The notes beneath the pieces are model-generated. The model saw only the letters and a list, made by a program, of their open reading frames with translations. It was not told where the DNA came from and ran no database searches. From Streptomyces sp. H27-C3 (GTDB lineage: Bacteria > Actinomycetota > Actinomycetes > Streptomycetales > Streptomycetaceae), in the NCBI RefSeq assembly GCF_030063415.1, contig NZ_JASITA010000003.1, positions 89,600-153,599 of the forward strand: a stretch of 64,000 nt of DNA. Reading direction: 5' to 3'. Position numbers and translations under genes: made by a program. Positions within the stretch are counted from its first letter, which is position 1. Each line of letters begins with the position of its first letter. Of this stretch, positions 40,401 to 50,259 are shown piece by piece.

Positions 40401-40501
40401 GCGGATCACTTCCCGTACGGCATGTGGGCGCGACCGGAAGCGACGCGCTCACACATACTCCGATGCGTTCAAATACTGAGACGCCCGTCCCACCTACTTG
40501 A
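37490..40501 (+). CDS. cdgF: Membrane PAS-GGDEF-EAL protein, CdgF-like
   Basis: About 1003 residues: about ten membrane helices (residues 70-390), a PAS/PAC module (FRSLVQGSSDVIMIAAPTGI, in part, to NSRDVTERVRL), a GGDEF domain with GGDEF at 605-609 and an inhibitory RSGD site at the correct spacing upstream, and an EAL domain. The EAL active site is ruined: AAQARW for EALxRW (738-743), VRLS for VNxS, ADSDP for TES, DGFGSGY for DDFGTGY, DGVD for EGVE. So a diguanylate cyclase, with the EAL serving sensing or dimerisation, is the likely activity. Immediately before the ilvB leader, as SCO5511 in S. coelicolor. GTG 37490 has GGGGAG 10 nt upstream; GTG 37415 and ATG 37520 are alternatives. Confidence 0.86.
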   Translation: MRGATGDARPMGEQSDAAGPPTTTLVRSEGQTGPAPAPGVPGSGLPGGPVTAPGALLTRRPVSGSGAGLHSQLLLALICGGYAAGAALGWGSPELALFMGDFGLAVAALIAAVSCFLYARARESRFRPAWLLFSVSSAMAACGNAVWGWYEVVLEIEVPSPSFADFFFLCFGPPAIVGLLVLAKRPVTRAGWVCLALDSWLIGGSLLTLSWSLALAHTAHFQGESVSHAALSLAYPLLDIALVSMVLALHFRRSNANRAAINTAIAALAMTVLCDALFTSPLLRENYRSGQLLDAGWFAGSLLLAYAPWGARRAGQWGEDAPYHRGTRSPGSRPIGGSLAALTPYLAAAVCTLGILYNVTEGRRVDRVVVFTGCTVVLALVVRQGIMLVDNISLTQELAQKENHFRSLVQGSSDVIMIAAPTGILRYVSPAASGVYGRDAEELIGSELASLIHPEDLGRVVHEVRRFLATPPSEEPTTRMECRFKSGTGEWLNVESTVNRHQGGLIFNSRDVTERVRLQAQLQHNAEHDPLTDLPNRALFTARVRQALGGRRVCDPGTAVLYIDLDGFKAVNDTIGHQAGDELLIQAARRLQDSVRSGDTAARLGGDEFAALILGEGSHDQASRECQVHEIADRLRLMLSQPYKIDGHEVRVAASIGVAFAEHGVTPTDLMRNADLAMYRAKAGGKDRVELYAPQMQAEVVRKTELAARLRTALNEGEFALLHQPVVSLTTGRVAAVAAQARWRSTQGILFTPAEFLRGADDNDRTAELGRWLLEEAVEQAAERNRAGHPVPVAVRLSARRLVDRSMPLGSIEALLTRHGLPSGALMIELADSDPRFSFDELERRLVALRRLGVRIALDGFGSGYAAINALRRLPIDVLKLDRGLVEGVVESARLHKITSGLLRIAGDLGMQSVADGVDVPEQVIALRSMGCTHGQGMAFSGPLDEYRLRRALVRGDFSVPGGAPEPVLVGGSLPVRHVGATGSDALTHTPMRSNTETPVPPT

Positions 40502-40534
40502 CAGGCACCGGGCGCCGGAGGGAAGGTCAGTGCC

Positions 40535-40576
40535 ATGCGCACCCGAATTCTCGTACTTGGAAAGCGCGTCGGCTGA
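40535..40576 (+). CDS. ilvB leader peptide
   Basis: A 13-residue open frame, ATG 40535 to TGA 40576, preceded by a GGAGGGAAGG ribosome site and encoding MRTRILVLGKRVG. The Ile-Leu-Val-Leu run followed by Val is the regulatory part: shortage of branched-chain amino acyl-tRNA would stall the ribosome here. Actinobacterial ilvB operons are known to use this kind of leader. The terminator and pairing partners follow directly. Confidence 0.85.
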   Translation: MRTRILVLGKRVG

Positions 40577-40653
40577 AGCAGGGCATGACCAAGGCCCTGC
40601 TGACCACACTCGACGCGCTCCCCTCGCTTGCCTCCCGGCACGAGGGGTTTTTT
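40564..40653 (+). promoter_or_regulatory. ilvBNC transcription attenuator
   Basis: Three elements are visible. A terminator: CCCCTCG (40620-40626) pairs with CGAGGGG (40641-40647), followed by six T residues (40648-40653), unusual for this GC-rich genome. A pause hairpin: GCAGGGC (40578-40584) with GCCCTGC (40594-40600). A competing helix: GCGCGTCG (40564-40571), in the last codons of the leader peptide, is complementary to CGACGCGC (40611-40618) just before the terminator. Ribosome stalling at the Ile/Leu/Val codons would shift between these structures and allow read-through to ilvB. Confidence 0.82.
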
Positions 40654-40705
40654 GTTGCACTGGCACCTCCCAAACCCTCGTAAAACCCTCAGCTTCGAGA
40701 AGAGA

Positions 40706-42565
40706 ATGCCGATGACCGAGCAGGCCACCGGGGCCCACCATCCGCAACCGCGGCCCCGCACCGGCGGACAGCACGTCGCCACTGTCGAGCACGTGACGGG
40801 CGCGCAGTCGCTCATCCGCTCCCTCGAGGAAGTCGGGGCCGACACGGTATTCGGCATTCCCGGCGGTGCGATCCTCCCCGCGTACGACCCGCTGATGGAC
40901 TCCTCGAAGGTCCGCCACATCCTCGTCCGGCACGAGCAGGGCGCGGGTCACGCGGCAACCGGCTACGCCCAGGCGACCGGCAAGGTCGGGGTGTGCATGG
41001 CGACCTCGGGCCCCGGCGCCACCAACCTGGTCACCCCGATCGCCGACGCCCACATGGACTCCGTCCCGCTGGTCGCGATCACCGGCCAGGTGGCCTCCAA
41101 GGCCATCGGCACGGACGCCTTCCAGGAGGCGGACATCTGCGGCATCACGATGCCGATCACCAAGCACAACTTCCTGGTCACCAAGGCCGAGGACATCCCG
41201 CGGACCATCGCCGAGGCGTTTCACATCGCCGCGACGGGACGCCCCGGGCCGGTCCTGGTCGACATCGCCAAGGACGCCCTCCAGGCCCGCACCACCTTCA
41301 GCTGGCCGCCCACCAACGACCTGCCCGGCTACCGCCCGGTGACCAAGCCGCACGCCAAGCAGATCCGCGAGGCCGCCAGGCTGATCACCCAGGCCAAGCG
41401 GCCCGTGCTGTACGTCGGCGGCGGCGTCATGAAGGCCGGCGCCACCGCCGAACTGAAGGTCCTCGCAGAGCTCACCGGAGCACCCGTCGCCACCACCCTC
41501 ATGGCGCTGGGATCCTTCCCCGACAGCCACCCCCTGCACGTGGGAATGCCCGGTATGCACGGTGCGGTCACCGCCGTCACCGCACTGCAGAAGTCCGACC
41601 TGCTCATCGCGCTCGGCACCCGGTTCGACGACCGGGTCACGGGCAAGCTGGACAGCTTCGCGCCGTACGCCAAGATCATCCACGCGGACATCGACCCCGC
41701 CGAGATCGGCAAGAACCGCGCCGTGGACGTGCCGATCGTCGGCGACGCCCGCGAGGTCATCGCCGACCTGGTGCAGGCCGTCCAGGCCGAGCACACGGAG
41801 GGCAACACCGGCGACTACACCGCCTGGTGGAAGGACCTCAACCGCTGGCGCGACACCTACCCGCTCGGCTACGACCTGCCCGAGAACGGCCAGCTGTCGC
41901 CGCAGCAGGTCATCGAGCGCGTCGGACAACTCGCCCCGGAAGGAACGATCTTCGCGGCGGGCGTCGGCCAGCACCAGATGTGGGCCTCGCACTTCATCCA
42001 GTACGAGCAGCCCTCGACCTGGCTCAACTCGGGCGGCGCCGGAACGATGGGGTACGCGGTCCCCGCCGCGATGGGCGCCAAGGCCGGCATGCCCGACCGT
42101 ACGGTCTGGGCGATCGACGGCGACGGCTGCTTCCAGATGACCAATCAGGAACTGACCACCTGCGCGCTCAACAACATCCCGATCAAGGTCGCCATCATCA
42201 ACAACGGCGCCCTCGGAATGGTCCGCCAGTGGCAGACCCTGTTCTACAACCAGCGTTACTCCAACACCGTGCTGCACAGCGGCCCGGACGCCGACGGCAA
42301 GCAGCCGAGCGCGGGCACCCGCGTCCCGGACTTCGTCAAGCTGTCGGAGGCCATGGGCTGTTACGCGATCCGCTGTGAGGACCCGGCCGACCTCGACAAG
42401 GTCATCGCCGAGGCCAACTCCATCAACGACCGCCCCGTCGTGATCGACTTCATCGTCCACGAGGACGCCATGGTGTACCCGATGGTCGCCGCAGGCACCT
42501 CCAACGACGAGGTCATGGCCGCCCGCGGGGTCCGCCCCGACTTCGGCGACAACGAAGACGACTGA
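40706..42565 (+). CDS. ilvB: Acetolactate synthase large subunit
   Basis: 619-residue ThDP/FAD enzyme making acetolactate and acetohydroxybutyrate, the first committed step of valine, leucine and isoleucine synthesis. The catalytic Glu is in [15 protein letters not shown] near residue 80, the ThDP-magnesium motif runs from [14 protein letters not shown] to ALNNIPIK near residues 471-495. The N-terminal 30 residues are an unconserved extension. Start ATG 40706 (MPMTEQATG) after GAGAAGAGA; ATG 40712 is possible. Regulated by the attenuator in front; ilvN follows after 26 bp. Confidence 0.97.
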   Translation: MPMTEQATGAHHPQPRPRTGGQHVATVEHVTGAQSLIRSLEEVGADTVFGIPGGAILPAYDPLMDSSKVRHILVRHEQGAGHAATGYAQATGKVGVCMATSGPGATNLVTPIADAHMDSVPLVAITGQVASKAIGTDAFQEADICGITMPITKHNFLVTKAEDIPRTIAEAFHIAATGRPGPVLVDIAKDALQARTTFSWPPTNDLPGYRPVTKPHAKQIREAARLITQAKRPVLYVGGGVMKAGATAELKVLAELTGAPVATTLMALGSFPDSHPLHVGMPGMHGAVTAVTALQKSDLLIALGTRFDDRVTGKLDSFAPYAKIIHADIDPAEIGKNRAVDVPIVGDAREVIADLVQAVQAEHTEGNTGDYTAWWKDLNRWRDTYPLGYDLPENGQLSPQQVIERVGQLAPEGTIFAAGVGQHQMWASHFIQYEQPSTWLNSGGAGTMGYAVPAAMGAKAGMPDRTVWAIDGDGCFQMTNQELTTCALNNIPIKVAIINNGALGMVRQWQTLFYNQRYSNTVLHSGPDADGKQPSAGTRVPDFVKLSEAMGCYAIRCEDPADLDKVIAEANSINDRPVVIDFIVHEDAMVYPMVAAGTSNDEVMAARGVRPDFGDNEDD

Positions 42566-42591
42566 GAAGACGAGAGAGAGACTTCAAGCCC

Positions 42592-44311
<1,720 letters not shown>

Positions 44312-44318
44312 GCCTTCC

Positions 44319-44356
44319 GCCCGAGGGGCCGCGGCAGCCGCCGCGGCCCCTCGGGC
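44319..44356 (+). terminator. Terminator after ilvC
   Basis: A perfect 17-bp stem: left arm 44319-44335 (GCCCGAGGGGCCGCGGC) with right arm 44340-44356, loop of four bases (AGCC). It ends the ilvBNC message. Confidence 0.88.
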
Positions 44357-44445
44357 ACACCCGGCCCGTGCGCAAGTGGACACAACGTCCAGCCACGGAC
44401 GGGTGATCCTTCCGTCGAGGCACAGGACGCGTCTTCCGGTCCCAC

Positions 44446-44451
44446 TACACT
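44446..44451 (+). promoter_or_regulatory. Probable -10 element of serA
   Basis: TACACT at 44446-44451 is the best -10 candidate in the 254-bp ilvC-serA gap, giving a leader of roughly 110 nt. A short GC-rich hairpin (CGGCCGTC 44522-44529 with GACGGCCG 44532-44539) lies in that leader just before the ribosome site. Confidence 0.4.
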
Positions 44452-44565
44452 CATCCACACATACACGCGTAAGGCCCACAGCGTCGTGCGTCTCACACGC
44501 GGCTAGCCCCTCCACCGCCTTCGGCCGTCGGGACGGCCGTCCGCAAAGGACCAGTGAGGACTCAC

Positions 44566-46158
44566 GTGAGCTCGAAACCAGTCGTACTCATCGCGGAAGA
44601 GCTGTCGCCGGCCACTGTCGATGCCCTGGGTCCGGATTTTGAGATCCGGCACTGCAACGGCGCCGACCGCGCCGAGTTGCTGCCCGCCATTGCCGATGCG
44701 GACGCGATTCTCGTCCGTTCCGCGACGAAGGTCGACGCCGAGGCCATCGCGGCCGCGAAGAAGCTCAGGGTCGTCGCCCGCGCGGGCGTCGGTCTCGACA
44801 ACGTCGACGTCTCCGCCGCCACCAAGGCCGGCGTCATGGTCGTCAACGCTCCGACGTCGAACATCGTCACCGCGGCCGAGCTCGCCTGCGGCCTGCTCGT
44901 CGCCACCGCGCGCAACATTCCGCAGGCCAACAGCGCCCTCAAGAACGGCGAGTGGAAGCGCTCGAAGTACACGGGCGTCGAGCTGAGCGAGAAGACGCTG
45001 GGCGTCGTCGGCCTCGGCCGGATCGGTGTCCTCGTCGCGCAGCGCATGTCGGCCTTCGGCATGAAGATCGTCGCGTACGACCCCTATGTGCAGCCCGCGC
45101 GCGCCGCGCAGATGGGCGTCAAGCTCCTCTCGCTCGACGAGCTGCTCGAGGTCGCCGACTTCATCACGGTCCACCTGCCCAAGACCCCCGAGACGCTCGG
45201 CCTCATCGGCGACGAGGCCCTCCACAAGGTCAAGCCGTCGGTCCGGATCGTCAACGCCGCCCGCGGCGGGATCGTCGACGAGGAGGCGCTGGCCTCCGCG
45301 CTCAAGGAGGGCCGCGTCGCCGGCGCCGGTCTGGACGTGTACACGAAGGAGCCCTGCACGGACTCCCCGCTGTTCCAGTTCGACCAGGTCGTCTGCACCC
45401 CGCACCTCGGCGCCTCCACCGACGAGGCCCAGGAGAAGGCGGGCGTCTCGGTCGCCAGGTCCGTGCGTCTCGCGCTCGCCGGTGAGCTCGTGCCGGACGC
45501 GGTCAACGTCCAGGGCGGCGTCATCGCCGAGGACGTGCGCCCCGGTCTGCCGCTCGCCGAGAAGCTCGGCCGTATCTTCACCGCGCTCGCGGGCGAGGTC
45601 GCGGCCCGGCTCGACGTCGAGGTGTACGGCGAGATCACCCAGCACGACGTCAAGGTGCTCGAACTGTCCGCGCTCAAGGGCGTGTTCGAGGACGTCGTCG
45701 ACGAGACCGTGAGCTACGTCAACGCTCCGCTCTTCGCACAGGAGCGCGGCGTCGAGGTCCGCCTCACGACGAGCTCGGAGTCCCCGGACCACCGCAACGT
45801 CGTCACGGTGCGCGGCACGCTGTCGGGCGGCGAGGAGGTCTCGGTCTCCGGCACACTGGCCGGCCCCAAGCACCTGCAGAAGATCGTCGCGATCGGTGAG
45901 CACGACATCGACCTGACGCTGGCCGACCACATGGTCGTCCTGCGCTACCAGGACCGCCCGGGTGTCGTCGGCACGGTAGGCCGCATCCTCGGCGAGGCCG
46001 GGCTGAACATCGCGGGCATGCAGGTCTCGCGCGCGGACGTGGGCGGCGAGGCGCTGGTCGTCCTCACCATCGACGACACGATCCCGCCGGCCGTGCTCGC
46101 GGAGATCAGCGACGAGATCGGCGCGGCCTCGGCCCGCTCGGTCAACCTCTCCGACTGA
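44566..46158 (+). CDS. serA: D-3-phosphoglycerate dehydrogenase
   Basis: 530-residue first enzyme of serine synthesis, long (type I) form. NAD motif VGLGRIGVLVAQRM near residue 150, catalytic Arg in NAARGGIVDEEAL near 232, Glu in DVYTKEP, His in TPHLGAST near 285. An intervening domain (about 320-450) and a C-terminal ACT domain (VVLRYQDRPGVVGTVGRIL, in part) provide serine feedback. Start GTG 44566 follows GAGGA by 5 nt. Confidence 0.97.
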   Translation: MSSKPVVLIAEELSPATVDALGPDFEIRHCNGADRAELLPAIADADAILVRSATKVDAEAIAAAKKLRVVARAGVGLDNVDVSAATKAGVMVVNAPTSNIVTAAELACGLLVATARNIPQANSALKNGEWKRSKYTGVELSEKTLGVVGLGRIGVLVAQRMSAFGMKIVAYDPYVQPARAAQMGVKLLSLDELLEVADFITVHLPKTPETLGLIGDEALHKVKPSVRIVNAARGGIVDEEALASALKEGRVAGAGLDVYTKEPCTDSPLFQFDQVVCTPHLGASTDEAQEKAGVSVARSVRLALAGELVPDAVNVQGGVIAEDVRPGLPLAEKLGRIFTALAGEVAARLDVEVYGEITQHDVKVLELSALKGVFEDVVDETVSYVNAPLFAQERGVEVRLTTSSESPDHRNVVTVRGTLSGGEEVSVSGTLAGPKHLQKIVAIGEHDIDLTLADHMVVLRYQDRPGVVGTVGRILGEAGLNIAGMQVSRADVGGEALVVLTIDDTIPPAVLAEISDEIGAASARSVNLSD

Positions 46159-46189
46159 CGCACGCCCTGTAGTAGGCAAGCACGTAGTA

Positions 46190-46240
46190 CACAGCAGCGC
46201 GCCCGGTATGCAGACCTTGCTTACCGGGCGCGCTGCTGTG
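46190..46240. terminator. Bidirectional terminator between serA and the PucR gene
   Basis: A perfect 19-bp inverted repeat: left arm 46190-46208 (starts CACAGCAGCGCGCCC) and right arm 46222-46240, loop of 13 bases. It stands between two convergent genes and can serve both. Confidence 0.88.
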
Positions 46241-46247
46241 CGTGGGG

Positions 46248-47393
46248 CTACAGCCGTGCCGCCTTGAGGGACATGTGCAGCAGCAGCCGGTCCTCGCCGT
46301 CGTGCAGATCCAGGCCGGTGAGCTGCTCCACCCGGGACAGCCGGTAGTAGAGCGTCTGGCGGTGGATGTTCAGGGCGCTCGCCGTGCGGCCCGCCTGGCC
46401 CGCGCAGTCCAGGTACGCCTCCGTGGTGCGGGCGAGTTCGGCGTGGGCGGGGTCGAGCAGCGGACGTACCGCGGGGTCGACGGGATGGCCGGGGCCGCTG
46501 TCGGGGAGCGCGGCCAGCAGCCGGTACGGGCCGATCGACGCCCACTCGGCGACCGGGCCGAGATGGGGCCGAGCCAGGGCCGCGCGGGCCGCCGCCGACG
46601 CCTCCCGCCAGGCTCCGGGCAGGTCGTCGAGCGTGCTCACGGCGCTGCCGATGCCGACGACGGGACCTGCGGCGGTGAGCAGGTTCTTGGCCGCCGCGAG
46701 GGCAGGGGAGAGGTCCGTCCGCGTACGGATCCTGATCAGCGCGGCGAGCCTGGGACCGGCCGGTCCCGGCACCGGGACCACGCTCAGGGCCGCCGCGCCC
46801 GGGACCGTACGTACGCCGGGCGCGAGTTCCGTCCAGGGCGCCGCGCACAACAGGGCGTACGGGCCACCGCCGCCCAGCGCCGTGCCGAGCGAGGCAAGCG
46901 CGGCGGCCCGGCGTTCGGCGGCCTCCGAGGTGAGCAGCGTGCGCAGATACGGGCCGAGGTCGGCGCGGGCGCGGGCCTCGTCCGCGAGATGTTCCCCGAT
47001 CCGGGCGCAGACCTTCATCGCCTCGTCCGGCACAGGGCCGTGCGGCCCGTAGTCCCCGGCGAGCAGCCACACATAGCCGTGGACGGTGCCCCGGTGGCGC
47101 ACGGGAAGGCAGAGTCGGCCGCGCAGCACCCCGGCCGCGGGGTCGGGGGGGATGTGCACCGGGCCCTCCGCCGTCGCGATGCCGAACTTCTCGAACCACG
47201 CCCGCACCTCGGCGGTCGAGCGCCGGGTGAGGATCGAGCGCGTACGGACCGGGTCCATGGCCGCTTCGTCGAAGCCGGAGTCGCTGTCGTGCGCGCCGAA
47301 CGCGATCAGTCGGAAATCCCGGTCCTCCAGCGTCGCGGGGGCGCCGAGCAGCGCCGAGATCTCATCGACCAGCTCCTGGTAATCGTCTTTCAC
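46248..47393 (-). CDS. PucR-family transcriptional regulator, likely of proline catabolism
   Basis: About 381 residues. The C-terminal PucR helix-turn-helix is evident ([20 protein letters not shown], then [11 protein letters not shown]), preceded by a GGDEF-like domain and an N-terminal sensory region. It is divergent from the proline dehydrogenase gene, and PucR proteins are known regulators of proline use in actinobacteria, so it probably activates those genes. The start is unsure: GTG 47393 has GGAGG immediately upstream, unusually close; an upstream GTG at 47441 is in frame. The candidate operator at 47405-47435 would overlap the longer form. Confidence 0.85.
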   Translation of the reverse strand: MKDDYQELVDEISALLGAPATLEDRDFRLIAFGAHDSDSGFDEAAMDPVRTRSILTRRSTAEVRAWFEKFGIATAEGPVHIPPDPAAGVLRGRLCLPVRHRGTVHGYVWLLAGDYGPHGPVPDEAMKVCARIGEHLADEARARADLGPYLRTLLTSEAAERRAAALASLGTALGGGGPYALLCAAPWTELAPGVRTVPGAAALSVVPVPGPAGPRLAALIRIRTRTDLSPALAAAKNLLTAAGPVVGIGSAVSTLDDLPGAWREASAAARAALARPHLGPVAEWASIGPYRLLAALPDSGPGHPVDPAVRPLLDPAHAELARTTEAYLDCAGQAGRTASALNIHRQTLYYRLSRVEQLTGLDLHDGEDRLLLHMSLKAARL

Positions 47394-47404
47394 TCCTCCA
47401 TACT

Positions 47405-47435
47405 CGCATTCCTTCAGACATCTGTATGAGATGCG
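47405..47435. promoter_or_regulatory. Imperfect 31-bp dyad near the PucR start
   Basis: Outer arms CGCAT (47405-47409) and ATGCG (47431-47435) enclose CAGACATCTG (47415-47424), itself symmetric except for its centre. Lies 12 bp before the regulator's start and could mediate autoregulation. Confidence 0.42.
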
Positions 47436-47468
47436 GGCCACGGATGCGTGACAGGTGTCGATGGCTCG

Positions 47469-47483
47469 GGATCGGAGCGATCC
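47469..47483. promoter_or_regulatory. Palindrome at the proline dehydrogenase promoter
   Basis: GGATCG-GAG-CGATCC is a perfect 15-bp inverted repeat directly followed by TTAGAT (47484-47489), a possible -10 element for the proline catabolic operon. Its position suits a regulator binding next to polymerase. Confidence 0.48.
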
Positions 47484-47566
47484 TTAGATTTCACGGTGGT
47501 TCTCCGTACCGTTCCGGCCCTGTCGGGTCTGCGGCTTTGTCCGATCCTCGTCCGTGGAGGTGCCCC

Positions 47567-48493
47567 GTGCTGGCTCCTGTGATCCTTGCTGCCGCGCGCA
47601 GCGACAAGATGCGCCGCATCGTTTCCGCCGCGCCGGTCACCCGGCCCGTGGTGGACCGTTTCATCGTCGGGGAGTCGCTCGACCAGTCGATGACGGCGGT
47701 CCGGTCGATGGCCGACCGCGGTCTTGAAATCACCCTCGACGTGCTCGGTGAGGACATCAGCGACGCGAGCGAGGCGATGCGCGCCCGTGACGCGTATCTC
47801 GCGCTGGTCGACGCGCTGGGCCCGCTCGACCTGGGCGTGCGCGCCGAGATGTCGGTGAAGCTCTCGTCCTTCGGGCAGACGCTGCCCGGTGGTCACGACC
47901 TGGCGCTGAAGAACGTCCAGGCCGTCGTCGAGGCCGCCGCCGAGATCGGCACCACGGTCACCCTCGACATGGAGGACCAGACCACGGTCGACTCCACGCT
48001 CGCGATCCTCGCCGACCTGCGCGGACGCTTCCCGCAGACCGGCGCGGTCCTCCAGTCGTACCTCTTCCGCACCGAGGACGACTGCCGCGCGCTCGCCGGG
48101 GAAGGCTCGCGGGTGCGCCTGGTCAAGGGCGCCTACAAGGAGCCCGCGGCCGTCGCCTACCAGGACAAGGCCGAGGTCGACAAGGCGTACGTCCGCTGCT
48201 TGAAGATCCTGATGGCCGGCGACGGCTACCCGATGGTCGGCTCGCACGACCCGCGCATGGTCGCCATCGCGCAGGAGCTCGCCCGTCGCGCGGGCCGCAA
48301 GCTCGACGAGTACGAGTTCCAGATGCTCTTCGGCATCCGCGAGGGCGAGCAGGAACGCCTCGTCGCGGAGGGGCACCGGGTGCGTGTCTACGTCGCATAC
48401 GGCTCGGACTGGTACGGATACTTCATGCGCCGCCTCGCGGAGCGACCGGCCAACCTCGCCTTTTTCCTCCGCTCGCTCGTCAGCCGCGGCTGA
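47567..48493 (+). CDS. Proline dehydrogenase
   Basis: 308-residue monofunctional FAD enzyme oxidising proline to pyrroline-5-carboxylate. Family signatures: VSVKLSSFGQ-like EMSVKLSSFG near residue 93, LDMEDQTTVDSTL near 133, RLVKGAYKEP near 185 and the C-terminal YGSDWYGYFMRRLAERPAN that binds substrate. GTG 47567 follows GGAGG by 7 nt. The dehydrogenase for the second step starts 32 bp later. Confidence 0.93.
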   Translation: MLAPVILAAARSDKMRRIVSAAPVTRPVVDRFIVGESLDQSMTAVRSMADRGLEITLDVLGEDISDASEAMRARDAYLALVDALGPLDLGVRAEMSVKLSSFGQTLPGGHDLALKNVQAVVEAAAEIGTTVTLDMEDQTTVDSTLAILADLRGRFPQTGAVLQSYLFRTEDDCRALAGEGSRVRLVKGAYKEPAAVAYQDKAEVDKAYVRCLKILMAGDGYPMVGSHDPRMVAIAQELARRAGRKLDEYEFQMLFGIREGEQERLVAEGHRVRVYVAYGSDWYGYFMRRLAERPANLAFFLRSLVSRG

Positions 48494-48525
48494 TCACCTC
48501 TATCACCCAAGGAGATTCGGCAACC

Positions 48526-50157
48526 ATGGATGCTGTAACCCAGGTCCCCGCGCCGGTCAACGAGCCGGTCCACTCCTACGCCCCCGGTACTCCGGAGCGT
48601 GCCCGCCTCGACGCCAAGCTCAAGGAGCTGGCCGAGAACCCCATCGAACTCCCGATGACGATCAACGGTGAGAAGCGACTGGGTGGTGGCGAGCGATTCG
48701 ACGTCGTACAGCCGCACAACCACAAGGCCGTCCTCGGTACCGCCGCCAACGCCACGAAGCAGGACGCGCAGGACGCGGTCGACGCCGCGCTCGCCGCCGC
48801 TCCGGCATGGCGCGCGATGTCCTTCGACGACCGCGCCGCGATCATCCTGCGCGCGGCCGAGCTGCTCTCGGGCCCCTGGCGCGAGACCCTCGCGGCCTCC
48901 ACGATGCTCGGCCAGTCGAAGACCGCCCAGCAGGCGGAGATCGACACTCCTTGTGAGCTTGTCGACTTCTGGCGCTTCAACGTCAAGTACGCCCGTGACC
49001 TTCTCGCCGAGCAGCCGCCGGCGAACTCCCCGGGTGTGTGGAACCGTCTGGACCACCGTCCGCTGGAGGGCTTCGTCTACGCGATCACGCCCTTCAACTT
49101 CACGGCCATCGCGGGCAACCTGCCGACCGCCCCGGCCCTGATGGGCAACGTGGTCGTGTGGAAGCCGTCCCCGACGCAGACGCACGCCGCGGTGCTGCTG
49201 ATGCGGCTCCTCGAAGAGGCGGGCCTGCCCAAGGGCGTCATCAACCTGGTCACCGGCGACGGCATCGCCGTCTCCGAGGTCGCTCTGACCCACCGCGACC
49301 TGGCCGGCATCCACTTCACCGGCTCGACCAAGACCTTCCAGCACCTGTGGAAGACGGTCGGCGAGAACATCGAGAAGTACCGCACGTACCCGCGTCTGGT
49401 CGGTGAGACGGGCGGCAAGGACTTCGTCGTCGCCCACCCGAGCGCCGACCGCGCCGTCCTCAAGACGGCACTGACCCGCGGTTCGTTCGAGTTCCAGGGC
49501 CAGAAGTGCTCGGCGTCGTCGCGCGCGTACGTCCCGGCCTCGATCTGGAACTCCGGCTTCAAGGAGGAGTTCGCGGCCGAGGTCGACGGCATCACCATGG
49601 GTGACGTCACCGACCTGTCGAACTTCATGGGCGCCGTCATCGACGAGCGTTCGTTCGCCAAGAACAAGGCCGCGATCGACCGCGCCGCCGCCGACCCGAC
49701 CTGCACGATCGTCGCGGGCGGTACCTACGACGACTCGGTCGGCTACTTCGTCCGTCCGACGGTCATCGCGTGCACAGCCCCGGAGAACGAGGTCTTCTCG
49801 ACCGAGTACTTCGGCCCGATCCTCGCGATCCACGTCTACGAGGACGACAAGTACGACGCCATGCTGGAGCAGATGGAGTCGGCGTCCGACTACGCCCTGA
49901 CCGGGGCCGTCATCTCCGGCGACCGCGCCGCGGCGGCGTACACGATGGACAAGCTGCGCTACGCCGCGGGCAACTTCTACATCAACGACAAGTCGACCGG
50001 CGCCGTCGTCGGCCAGCAGCCCTTCGGCGGTGGCCGCGCGTCGGGCACCAACGACAAGGCCGGCGCTCCGCAGAACCTCCAGCGCTGGACCCTGACGCGG
50101 GCCATCAAGGAGACCCTGGTCGCCCCGACCGAGTACACCTACCCGCACCAGGGCTGA
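48526..50157 (+). CDS. pruA: L-glutamate gamma-semialdehyde (P5C) dehydrogenase
   Basis: 543-residue aldehyde dehydrogenase converting the proline dehydrogenase product to glutamate. Motifs: ITPFNFTAIAGNLPTAPAL (in part) near residue 187, GSTKTFQ near 266, catalytic Glu in VGETGGKDF near 293, catalytic Cys in FQGQKCSASSR near 328, and PFGGGRASGTN near 503. ATG 48526 follows AAGGAG. Operon partner of proline dehydrogenase. Confidence 0.95.
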   Translation: MDAVTQVPAPVNEPVHSYAPGTPERARLDAKLKELAENPIELPMTINGEKRLGGGERFDVVQPHNHKAVLGTAANATKQDAQDAVDAALAAAPAWRAMSFDDRAAIILRAAELLSGPWRETLAASTMLGQSKTAQQAEIDTPCELVDFWRFNVKYARDLLAEQPPANSPGVWNRLDHRPLEGFVYAITPFNFTAIAGNLPTAPALMGNVVVWKPSPTQTHAAVLLMRLLEEAGLPKGVINLVTGDGIAVSEVALTHRDLAGIHFTGSTKTFQHLWKTVGENIEKYRTYPRLVGETGGKDFVVAHPSADRAVLKTALTRGSFEFQGQKCSASSRAYVPASIWNSGFKEEFAAEVDGITMGDVTDLSNFMGAVIDERSFAKNKAAIDRAAADPTCTIVAGGTYDDSVGYFVRPTVIACTAPENEVFSTEYFGPILAIHVYEDDKYDAMLEQMESASDYALTGAVISGDRAAAAYTMDKLRYAAGNFYINDKSTGAVVGQQPFGGGRASGTNDKAGAPQNLQRWTLTRAIKETLVAPTEYTYPHQG

Positions 50158-50189
50158 CCGCCCCGGGCGCCTGCCGCCCACGCGAGCCC

Positions 50190-50226
50190 CCGCCCCCGTC
50201 CTGGCCCCCATACCGGACGGGGGCGG
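50190..50226. terminator. Terminator between pruA and the DUF1206 gene
   Basis: CCGCCCCCGTCC (50190-50201) pairs perfectly with GGACGGGGGCGG (50215-50226) across 13 nt. Convergent genes on both sides. Confidence 0.82.
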
Positions 50227-50259
50227 TTCGTGCTTCCGGGGCGGGGGCCGGGGCTCCGC

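Noticed and set aside
40498..40503. Perfect -35 hexamer TTGACA as the ilvB promoter
   Set aside because: It overlaps the cdgF stop codon but has no -10 at 16-19 bp downstream, where the sequence is the leader ribosome site. The true promoter is probably further upstream.
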